Shown: in pieces, positions 5,634 through 12,294 of the stretch
Position numbering within the stretch: position 1 is the stretch's first letter
Layout of the letters: each line of letters opens with the position of its first letter
Source of the DNA: CAZYPH01 sp964649095
Lineage (GTDB): Bacteria; Bdellovibrionota; UBA1018; UBA923
Assembly: GCA_964649095.1 (NCBI GenBank)
Contig: CAZYPH010000063.1
Coordinates: forward strand, 1-12,963
Direction: 5' to 3'
Length of the DNA: 12,963 nt
Translations under genes and position numbers: made by a program
The notes under the pieces: model-generated
Database searches by the model: none
What the model saw: only the letters and a program-made list of their open reading frames with translations
What the model was told of the DNA's origin: nothing

Positions 5634-7296
5634 AATAAAGATGCATATACAAAAAAAGAGATATTATTGCCTTCTATCGGCTATGTTATGCTTCCTCAGC
5701 AACCCCGCAAACATCAGTATAAGCCACGCCCAAACAAATGTATCTACGGTGGACTCAAACTCTCTACTTGGCTTCAAACGTATCTTTATCGAAGCACCAA
5801 CCGATAATATTGACGGCGCATTTTCGGCACCGATTCAACAAAGCTACGCTAATTTCTTTCGTTATAATCCACGTTTTCAGCAAGTGGCTTCTCCACAACA
5901 AGCCGACACCATCATTAAGACCAACGTCGAACAAACCGCAACCGCTACTAAACTTGAACTTATTATCACGCTCCAAAATAACGGCATTACGTTTACCAAA
6001 GAATCTCTACAACTGAAGGCTGGCGCTAGTGGCCAGGAAATGCACGCCGCCGTAAAGACACTACTGATACGCGGCCTAAAACGGATTCCATTCTATGGAA
6101 CAGTTACCGGCCGCGAAAATAATGAAGTCGTCTTGGATATTGGTGAAAAACAAGGCGTTAAAGTAGGGGATTTGGTGCAACTAGCCCGCGTTTCACAGAT
6201 CAAAACCCACCCACTACTCAAGTCCGTAGTCGATGTCGAACTCACACCTTCAGGCACTGCCCTAGTGAACGCCACAGAAGACCAGTTAGCGTTTGCTCAA
6301 ATTTTAGATGAGTACCCAGGCGAAAGCGTCAGGACGACCTATAAAATTACGGCAGTTGAAGAGGTTCAAAACAATCCGACCAAATCGGGTGCTATTGGTA
6401 GAACCAATAAACTATCGGCCAGCACACTGCGTAACTCTCGAGAGAAGATTGCGGCAAAACTAGCGAATCAACAGTCTCAAGAAGATAACGATCCTGTAAA
6501 TAAACCTCAGGGTACCAATCCGAATAAAGACTCGGGCGATGGCGATGATCCACAATATACAAAATTAGTTATATATGATGACGAGCTCGGCAATACTCGT
6601 TATGGACAGGCTGAGCTTGCCGGTTTCTTAGGATCGTTCTCTAGTAACGTAACCCACACTAGTCCGGCAGCCATCTACTCTGATGGCGCCTTTACCCCGG
6701 GCGTGCGAGCTTTGGGCGAAGCTTGGCTTACAAAAGAGTGGATTATCGAGGGTCAATTTGGGCTAGCAAGCACAAGCGTGACACAAGCACTAGAATCGAC
6801 AAGTACGACTTCAGCCACCACAACTACAACGTCTAACTCAAGCACACTTCGTCATATCAGCCTTATGGGTGGCTACCGCTATTTGATTGAAGACAATATC
6901 GAAGGACCGCAGATTAAAGTGAAATTGGGCTACACCAACTTTCATTGGTCTACTTCAAGTATCGAATCGGCGCGTCAATCTGCCAAAACATATTCAGGTT
7001 TATCTATAGGCTTAGGTGGCCTAATGCCGCTGCACTACCACGATCTGGGCATAAGTGGAGACATCACAGTTCTGCTACTGCCATCTAGCTCAGAAGGCTC
7101 TTACAAGACAGGCACCAACAAAGAATCCACAACTAGTTTTACGTTTTATCTAGGCGCTTACTATAAACTCTCGAATGAACTGCGCTTAAAAGCAGGGCTT
7201 GTGTTTGAAAGCTACTCAATGGACTTTGATAACGATACCGTTTCTACAAATCAGAAGTTTATTGGCTTTATGCCCTCGATTGTCTATTTTTTCTAG
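5626..7296 (+). CDS. Outer-membrane beta-barrel protein with N-terminal periplasmic domain
   Basis: This 556-residue protein starts at ATG 5626, inside the upstream gene; ATG 5641 (Met6) is an equally possible start. The signal peptide ends near Ser-His-Ala-Gln (33-36). Residues about 47-155 form an alpha/beta domain (KRIFIEAP; a QADTIIKTNV strand; long helix 135-152) that resembles the CsgG/TolB-N/FlgO style. GTVTGRENNEVVLDIGEKQG (158-177) and VKVGDLVQLARV form a beta unit like the C-terminal domain of FlgT. A disordered linker (about 245-310) ends in Asp-rich DSGDGDD. Residues about 311-556 alternate hydrophobic and polar residues with Gly/aromatic strands, and the chain ends in Tyr-Phe-Phe, the usual BamA-recognised C-terminus of outer-membrane barrels. 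A Ser/Thr-rich stretch (381-407) is probably a surface loop. I recognise no named family. It may be a surface protein or part of an envelope machine. It overlaps the HTH gene by 8 nt, and ligA follows at once. Confidence 0.78.
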   Translation: MFRIKMHIQKKRYYCLLSAMLCFLSNPANISISHAQTNVSTVDSNSLLGFKRIFIEAPTDNIDGAFSAPIQQSYANFFRYNPRFQQVASPQQADTIIKTNVEQTATATKLELIITLQNNGITFTKESLQLKAGASGQEMHAAVKTLLIRGLKRIPFYGTVTGRENNEVVLDIGEKQGVKVGDLVQLARVSQIKTHPLLKSVVDVELTPSGTALVNATEDQLAFAQILDEYPGESVRTTYKITAVEEVQNNPTKSGAIGRTNKLSASTLRNSREKIAAKLANQQSQEDNDPVNKPQGTNPNKDSGDGDDPQYTKLVIYDDELGNTRYGQAELAGFLGSFSSNVTHTSPAAIYSDGAFTPGVRALGEAWLTKEWIIEGQFGLASTSVTQALESTSTTSATTTTTSNSSTLRHISLMGGYRYLIEDNIEGPQIKVKLGYTNFHWSTSSIESARQSAKTYSGLSIGLGGLMPLHYHDLGISGDITVLLLPSSSEGSYKTGTNKESTTSFTFYLGAYYKLSNELRLKAGLVFESYSMDFDNDTVSTNQKFIGFMPSIVYFF

Positions 7297-7299
7297 TTG

Positions 7300-9318
7300 A
7301 TGGACATAAAACAACGCATTGAGGCCATACGAGCGGCGATCGATAACTACAATTATCAATACTATGTCTTAGATAACCCAACCATTTCAGATCACGAGTA
7401 CGACAGATTATTCAACGAGCTCGTTGCACTTGAAAATAAACACCCGGAATGGGCTTCATCAACGTCACCTACCCAACGCGTGGGTGGTCAACTATTAGAG
7501 AAATTAACAAAACACACCCACGAATCACCCATGTTAAGTTTGCAGAATGGATTTAGCATTGAAGAACTCCATCAATTCGACGCACGTATTAAGCGATTTC
7601 TAAATTTAACGAATGACCACACTATCGATTACTGGTGCGAATTTAAGTTCGATGGTCTTAGTATGTCACTAACGTATAAACAGAATCAGTTAATATGTGC
7701 CTCAACCAGAGGTGATGGCACAACAGGCGAAGAAGTTACGCACAACGTAAAAACCATCAAATCTATTCCGCTATCGTTAATAGATTGCCCCTTTGAATTT
7801 GTAGAAATTCGGGGCGAAGTCATTCTGTCACATAGAGATTTTGAGACACTTAATGAATCGCGCCTGAACAACCATGAAGAACCCTTCGCAAATCCACGCA
7901 ACGCAGCAGCTGGAAGCATTCGACAACTAGATGCTTCTATTGCTGCACAACGCCCATTGAGTGCCTTTTGGTATGGTCTCGGCAGTGTGCATAAGGACGG
8001 AAAAGCTACACCACCGCACCTACATTGGAAGTTTCATTCCGACATAAAGACCTTCTTAGAAGCAAATCATTTCAAGGTAAGCCACGATAGCCGCATCTGC
8101 CGTGGCGTTGCTGAAGTTGAAGATTATTACAAAGCTATTTTAAATAGGCGCGACACGCTACCGTTCGACATTGATGGCATTGTAATTAAAGTAAATGACC
8201 TATCGCTTCAAAACGAATTGGGTTTTGTTGCACGGGCACCACGGTCGATGCTGGCGTTTAAATTTCCGGCCAGGCAAGAGACTTCAACCGTAGAAGACCT
8301 TGTTTTACAAGTAGGCCGCACCGGCGCCATCACACCAGTCGCATGGATTACACCAACCGACGTTGGCGGAGTCGTTGTGTCACGAGTTACCCTTCATAAC
8401 CCGCAAGAGATCGCTAGAAAGGACATTCGCATCGGCGATGCCGTTGTCGTCCAGCGCGCAGGCGATGTGATACCTGAAATTGTAAAAGTGATTACAGAGC
8501 GACGCCCGGCGTCAGCACAAACATATATTTTTCCTAATATATGTCCTAACTGTAGCCACAAATTAGTACAAGAAGAAGACGAAGCAATTCCACGCTGCCC
8601 AAACTACGATTGTTCGGCTCAAGCTATTGAACGCATTGCACACTTTGCCTCGAAAGACGCCCTCAACATCGATGGACTTGGCTACAAACAAGTAGAATAC
8701 TTTTACCAAAACGGACTGGTAAAAGACCCCGCCGATCTTTACACGATTACTGCAGAAGACTTACTTCAACTCGAAGGTTTTAAATCAAAATCAGCTATCA
8801 AACTAACGGAAGCCATTTCGCGTTCAAAACAAGCCAATCTAGCCCGGCTGATCTACGCATTAGGGATACGACATGTCGGTACGACGTTAGCCAAAACATT
8901 AGCATCACAGTTTGGTAGTCTTAAAAATGTAGCTCAACAAACGCTCGATAGTCTGACACAGGTTCGAGACATTGGCCCTAAAGCGGCCCAATCGATTGTC
9001 GAATGGTTTAACAATCAAAACAATAGTGGCCTACTCACCAAACTAGAAAAAGCCGGTGTCGTAGCCGAGGCTTTAGTGGCAGCATCGAACGGAAAACTTA
9101 AGGGCATGACCATTGTAGTGACCGGCACCTTGCCAACGATGTCACGAAGCGCCATACATGCGCTCATTGAACAAAATGGCGGAGCAGTAGGGGCCTCGGT
9201 CAGTAAAAATACAAGCCTGCTAGTTGCTGGAGGCGACGCGGGCTCCAAATTAAAAAGGGCTCAAGACCTGAAGATTGCGATCGTAGACGAAGAGCAATTT
9301 TTAAAGATGTTAGAATAA
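7300..9318 (+). CDS. ligA: NAD-dependent DNA ligase LigA
   Basis: LigA seals nicks in duplex DNA using NAD+, joining Okazaki fragments and finishing repair; it is normally essential. Taking ATG 7300 as start (a TTG at 7297 directly after the upstream TAG is the alternative) gives 672 residues, against 671 in E. coli. Domain Ia (YYVLDNPTISDHEYDRL, about 21-37) binds NMN. The adenylation site is CEFKFDG with Lys116. RGDGTTGEEVTHN (137-149), IRGEV (170-174), FANPRNAAAGSIRQ (196-209) and DGIVIKV (292-298) are the other nucleotidyl-transferase motifs. The OB fold follows (about 320-400). A four-cysteine zinc finger uses Cys415, Cys418, Cys433 and Cys438; helix-hairpin-helix repeats occupy about 440-570, and a BRCT domain 597-672 (KGMTIVVTGTLPTMSR). 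All parts are intact. It starts 3 nt after the outer-membrane protein stop and ends 16 nt before radA, so it is probably read from the same transcript. Confidence 0.98.
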   Translation: MDIKQRIEAIRAAIDNYNYQYYVLDNPTISDHEYDRLFNELVALENKHPEWASSTSPTQRVGGQLLEKLTKHTHESPMLSLQNGFSIEELHQFDARIKRFLNLTNDHTIDYWCEFKFDGLSMSLTYKQNQLICASTRGDGTTGEEVTHNVKTIKSIPLSLIDCPFEFVEIRGEVILSHRDFETLNESRLNNHEEPFANPRNAAAGSIRQLDASIAAQRPLSAFWYGLGSVHKDGKATPPHLHWKFHSDIKTFLEANHFKVSHDSRICRGVAEVEDYYKAILNRRDTLPFDIDGIVIKVNDLSLQNELGFVARAPRSMLAFKFPARQETSTVEDLVLQVGRTGAITPVAWITPTDVGGVVVSRVTLHNPQEIARKDIRIGDAVVVQRAGDVIPEIVKVITERRPASAQTYIFPNICPNCSHKLVQEEDEAIPRCPNYDCSAQAIERIAHFASKDALNIDGLGYKQVEYFYQNGLVKDPADLYTITAEDLLQLEGFKSKSAIKLTEAISRSKQANLARLIYALGIRHVGTTLAKTLASQFGSLKNVAQQTLDSLTQVRDIGPKAAQSIVEWFNNQNNSGLLTKLEKAGVVAEALVAASNGKLKGMTIVVTGTLPTMSRSAIHALIEQNGGAVGASVSKNTSLLVAGGDAGSKLKRAQDLKIAIVDEEQFLKMLE

Positions 9319-9334
9319 ATTCTGAGATGAACCT

Positions 9335-10741
9335 ATGAAAACAAAAACAGTTTATAGCTGCCAGAACTGTGGCGGACAGTTTCCAAAATGGATGGGCAAA
9401 TGCCCCGAATGCAACCAATGGAATACCCTGGTAGAAGAGTCCTATCGCGACGAATCGAACCAAAAAGACGCTAAAGGGCATGTGGCTTTTAAGTCAGCAC
9501 TAAAAGCCTCGATTACTGGTGACCCAAGAAGCTTACAAAATGTGCCGCTGCGTTTAGAGGAAATCAAAGGTGAAACCGGAACACGCGTTACCACAGCCTT
9601 TTCAGAACTTGACCGCGTTTTAGGTGGCGGCATTGTACCAGGTAGCTTGATTCTGATTGGCGGCGACCCCGGCATCGGTAAATCAACAATTCTTATGCAA
9701 GGTTTTTTTACCAACGATGTCGCCTCGCAGACGATTCTGTATGTCTCGGGTGAGGAAAGCGCCCAACAAATCAAGATTCGTGCGGAACGCCTGGGCATGC
9801 GCTCTAAAACATTTTTTATTTATGCTGAGAATCAGATTGAAAATGTCGTCGAACAAATTCAAAAAATTAATCCACAAGTTTTGGTAATCGACTCCATTCA
9901 AACTATTTATTCTAGTCAGGTGCAGTCGGCGCCTGGCAGCGTTTCACAAGTAAGAGAGTGCACTGCCAAACTAATGATTCTTGCTAAAACGTTAGGTATC
10001 GCGACGTTTATTGTAGGCCACGTCACTAAAGATGGCGCTATCGCCGGACCAAAAGTATTAGAGCACATGGTGGATACTGTTCTGTATTTCGAGGGCTCTA
10101 ATCAGTACGCGTACCGCATACTACGGGCAGTAAAAAACCGCTTCGGATCTACCAACGAAATCGGCGTCTTTGAGATGATCAGTGAAGGCTTGCGGCAAGT
10201 CACTAATCCATCGGAATTATTTCTACAAGACCGTTCTATCAACGCACCGGGCACCATTGTAGTCTCTACCATCGAAGGCACACGCCCTGTATTAGTCGAA
10301 GTACAAGCGCTGGTGAGTAGCAGTTCACTCAATAACCCGCGACGTACGACACTAGGAATTGACCATAATAAAGTCTCGTTGTTAGTAGCCGTTATAGAAA
10401 AAAAATTAGGCCTACCACTTTATGGACACGATATTTTTGTAAACGTAGCAGGCGGCATAAAATTAGATGAGCCCGCGTGTGACCTGGGATGCGCCCTCGC
10501 CCTAATCAGTAGTTTTAAAAACCAACCCATCGATTCCAAACTACTGGTCTGTGGCGAAGTCGGTTTGGCAGGCGAAGTGCGCCGTGTGTCGCATATTGAA
10601 CAACGATTAACCGAGGCCGAACGACTGGGGTTTCGTTCCGTTATTATTCCAAAATCCAGCGAGCAGTCGATTAAAGCGTCATTTAAAAAATTAGATATTA
10701 AAGCGGTGAGTACTCTGGCTGATGCGGTCGATCTAATCTGA
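9335..10741 (+). CDS. radA: DNA repair protein RadA (Sms)
   Basis: RadA is a RecA-like, DnaB-type helicase that drives branch migration of recombination intermediates. The 468-residue chain has the usual architecture. A zinc finger uses Cys9, Cys12, Cys23 and Cys26 (YSCQNCG and GKCPECNQWN). Walker A is GGDPGIGKST (109-118) with Lys116, and Walker B is VLVIDS (182-187). The RadA-specific KNRFG motif is at 267-271. A Lon-protease-like C-terminal domain covers about 300-468 (VNVAGGIKLDEPACDLGCALAL at about 369-390), without the protease dyad, as is normal for RadA. Length matches the family (about 450-460). The Shine-Dalgarno site is only GAG (9324-9326), 8 nt upstream, so translation may depend partly on ligA read-through. 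The 3' end overlaps the convergent PAP2 gene by 9 bp. Confidence 0.97.
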   Translation: MKTKTVYSCQNCGGQFPKWMGKCPECNQWNTLVEESYRDESNQKDAKGHVAFKSALKASITGDPRSLQNVPLRLEEIKGETGTRVTTAFSELDRVLGGGIVPGSLILIGGDPGIGKSTILMQGFFTNDVASQTILYVSGEESAQQIKIRAERLGMRSKTFFIYAENQIENVVEQIQKINPQVLVIDSIQTIYSSQVQSAPGSVSQVRECTAKLMILAKTLGIATFIVGHVTKDGAIAGPKVLEHMVDTVLYFEGSNQYAYRILRAVKNRFGSTNEIGVFEMISEGLRQVTNPSELFLQDRSINAPGTIVVSTIEGTRPVLVEVQALVSSSSLNNPRRTTLGIDHNKVSLLVAVIEKKLGLPLYGHDIFVNVAGGIKLDEPACDLGCALALISSFKNQPIDSKLLVCGEVGLAGEVRRVSHIEQRLTEAERLGFRSVIIPKSSEQSIKASFKKLDIKAVSTLADAVDLI

Positions 10742-11425
10742 CCGTTCCGTACGCCAGCGCGAACAGCGCGCGATTAACCAGTCTCGATACTGCGCAGTCG
10801 ACACATACTCGGTACGTTTAAAGAACACCCAATACCCGGCAAGCGCTAAAGCCAAACCACCTAAAACATCAACAGCATAGTGCTGTTTCGTAGGCAAAGT
10901 AGAAAGCCCGATGGCGATGGCCCAAACTAAAAACACCCATGCCATGATACGAGATTCCCCTTTTTCAAAAAAACCAAAAGCTGCCAACAGACAACAACAC
11001 ACGTGCATCGAAGGAAAACAATTTGTGGGTTTATCTAACCAACGCATGGCTTCGAAGGTATAGCGTGTAAGACCTTGCGTAGCCTCAGGTAACGGAAAAT
11101 CATGTCGCGGATACGCGACCGGATAAAATACATAGAATAATCCAGCTACGAATAATGTTCCACAATACGCCCAAACGTATTTATTACGCGCAAGATCGGT
11201 GCGATACAAAACATAAGCGATCGTAAACAAAATATATTCACTAATGTAGATATATATGGTCCACGGGGCCAGCGGAATCATGCGGTCGACCTCAGTCAAC
11301 GGCAGGTACTGAGGTGTATATAAATGAAAATTATTGGGTAACATGTAGCCGAATAAAAAAACGACCCCACACAAAAGCCCCATACGCCAGATATTGCTTC
11401 GTGTAATCAGTGCCGGCAGTATCAT
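10733..11425 (-). CDS. PAP2-superfamily membrane protein (PAP2_3 / inositol phosphorylceramide synthase-like)
   Basis: This 230-residue protein has about six hydrophobic segments (roughly 14-30, 54-74, 83-103, 140-152, 160-175, 188-202). CFPSMHV (136-142) matches the PSxH motif with His141. LSTLPTKQHYAVDVLGG (174-190) matches the last PAP2 motif, with His182 as nucleophile and Asp186. The first K-x6-RP motif of classical PAP2 phosphatases is not evident, as in the AUR1/inositol phosphorylceramide synthase-like branch (PAP2_3), where S-T-x-x-x-K-Q-H-Y-x-x-D is typical. Such enzymes either dephosphorylate lipid phosphates or transfer a phosphorylated head group between lipids at the membrane surface. 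The substrate cannot be told. AGGGG (11434-11438, read on this strand) lies 8 nt before the ATG. It is second in a unit after the thioredoxin gene, 30 nt apart. Confidence 0.82.
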   Translation of the reverse strand: MILPALITRSNIWRMGLLCGVVFLFGYMLPNNFHLYTPQYLPLTEVDRMIPLAPWTIYIYISEYILFTIAYVLYRTDLARNKYVWAYCGTLFVAGLFYVFYPVAYPRHDFPLPEATQGLTRYTFEAMRWLDKPTNCFPSMHVCCCLLAAFGFFEKGESRIMAWVFLVWAIAIGLSTLPTKQHYAVDVLGGLALALAGYWVFFKRTEYVSTAQYRDWLIARCSRWRTERSD

Positions 11426-11455
11426 GAAATTGACCCCTATGTATCAACGTCTAAG

Positions 11456-12040
11456 TTAGTTATTAATGGCGCCTGATAAGAGCTTTTGTATCTCTGCTTG
11501 TGATTCGTTCGACATCCAATCACGTTCGCCACTTTCTGACCAAGCCACTTTTAAGTTCTTATCAAGTACTACATTAAAGGGAATTGCGACTACGTTAAAA
11601 AACTCACTGACCGATTCATCTCGATCTGTATATATATTGAATTCTAGATTAAATTTTTTAATAATACGAGGAGCAACTTTTTCTGGTTCGTCATCGACAT
11701 TTATAGCAACAACATCAAAACCTTGCGTGTGATAACGAGCATATAATGCCTGGATGCTGGGCATTTCTGCCATACAAGCCTCGCACCAACTGGCCCAAAA
11801 CGTCACAAGATGCACTTTGCCTTTAAGAGTATCTAATTTAACGACAGCGCTGTCGCTTAACCTGGTTAGTACAAGTTCGTTTAAACCTTTTTTATTGACT
11901 AGGTCTGCACTGCCGGCAATCGGAGTACGGTCTGTAGCATCTCCACCATTTTTCAAACCACTAAAATACCTAGCCGCACTTAAAGCCACACCTACAATGA
12001 CTAGGGCCATACTAACCGCAATTATAATACGTCGCATCAT
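11456..12040 (-). CDS. TlpA/ResA-family membrane-anchored thioredoxin-like protein
   Basis: This 194-residue protein has an uncleaved-type hydrophobic N-terminal anchor (about 5-23), so its body should lie in the periplasm. The thioredoxin fold runs from about 55: a beta strand VHLVTFWASWCEACMAEMP (76-94) carries the active site Trp-Cys86-Glu-Ala-Cys89, and the cis-proline loop is VAIPFNVVLD (151-160) with Pro154. VVAINVDDEPEKV (110-122) is the insertion typical of the TlpA/ResA group. These proteins reduce periplasmic disulfides, often for cytochrome c maturation or protein quality control; no cytochrome genes are nearby, so the partner is unknown. Two adjacent ATGs (12040 and 12037) are possible starts; the first is used. 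GAGAG just upstream serves as ribosome site. It leads the pair with the PAP2 gene and diverges from the pilin-like gene 33 bp away. Confidence 0.9.
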   Translation of the reverse strand: MMRRIIIAVSMALVIVGVALSAARYFSGLKNGGDATDRTPIAGSADLVNKKGLNELVLTRLSDSAVVKLDTLKGKVHLVTFWASWCEACMAEMPSIQALYARYHTQGFDVVAINVDDEPEKVAPRIIKKFNLEFNIYTDRDESVSEFFNVVAIPFNVVLDKNLKVAWSESGERDWMSNESQAEIQKLLSGAINN

Positions 12041-12073
12041 TCGCTCTCTGACAATTCAAGTTATACTGTCGTT
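12041..12073. promoter_or_regulatory. 33-bp divergent gap with overlapping -10-like elements on both strands
   Basis: TATACT (12062-12067, +) and TATAAC (12060-12065, - strand) overlap inside GTTATACT. The first would place transcription start close to the pilin ATG at 12074, implying a leaderless or very short leader; the second would leave about 13 nt before the thioredoxin ATG. Neither has a good -35. A perfect TATAAT (12023-12028, +) inside the thioredoxin gene is an alternative pilin promoter. Confidence 0.3.
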
Positions 12074-12292
12074 ATGTTTTCACAAAATGGCACAAATCAA
12101 AAGATTGTAAAATCTCGAAATCAAACGGGGCAAGCACTCGTGGAATACGCACTAACAATTCTGATGGTAGTGATTGCTTTTACCGCGGTAGAGCTCCAAA
12201 TTCGGCGCAATTTGGGACAACTGTGGAATTCATTGGCGCGTGACATTGCTGCAGGTTGTCCCGGGTGCGAAGCCCCAGAAGGACTTCAATAA
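12074..12292 (+). CDS. Flp-type (type IVb) pilin-like small protein
   Basis: This 72-residue protein has a hydrophilic, basic leader (1-19) and then GQALVEYALTILMVVIAFTAVE (19-40). Cleavage after Gly19 would leave Gln+1, Glu24 at +5 and Tyr25 at +6, the class IVb prepilin signature (G-x4-E-Y) recognised by TadV/PilD-type peptidases, followed by the hydrophobic assembly helix. The mature chain would be 53 residues, in the range of Flp pilins. Past the helix comes an amphipathic segment and a tail with Cys62-Pro-Gly-Cys65. No tad/cpa assembly genes lie nearby, so its secretion machine must be elsewhere. No clear Shine-Dalgarno site is present before the ATG. It could also be a TadE/minor pseudopilin, or a pilin-like membrane peptide. 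It diverges from the thioredoxin gene and meets the acyltransferase gene tail-to-tail after 2 nt. Confidence 0.75.
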   Translation: MFSQNGTNQKIVKSRNQTGQALVEYALTILMVVIAFTAVELQIRRNLGQLWNSLARDIAAGCPGCEAPEGLQ

Positions 12293-12294
12293 CA

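Noticed and set aside
7297..7299. TTG start for ligA directly after the upstream stop
   Set aside because: ATG follows at once at 7300, and the family N-terminus fits Met-Asp-Ile; TTG adds one residue without support.
8521..8544. Hairpin ACATATAT / ATATATGT inside ligA
   Set aside because: AT-only short stem within codons for the segment before the zinc finger; easily due to chance in AT-rich DNA.
9442..9798. 118-codon minus-strand open frame
   Set aside because: Lies wholly antisense to radA, including its Walker A region, with no recognisable domain or start signal.
10757..10771. GCGCG-AACAG-CGCGC hairpin near the convergent radA/PAP2 ends
   Set aside because: Only 5 bp, no U tract on either strand, and inside coding sequence; not supported as a terminator.
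11754..12110. 118-codon plus-strand open frame
   Set aside because: Antisense to the thioredoxin gene and overlapping the better-supported pilin gene in another frame.
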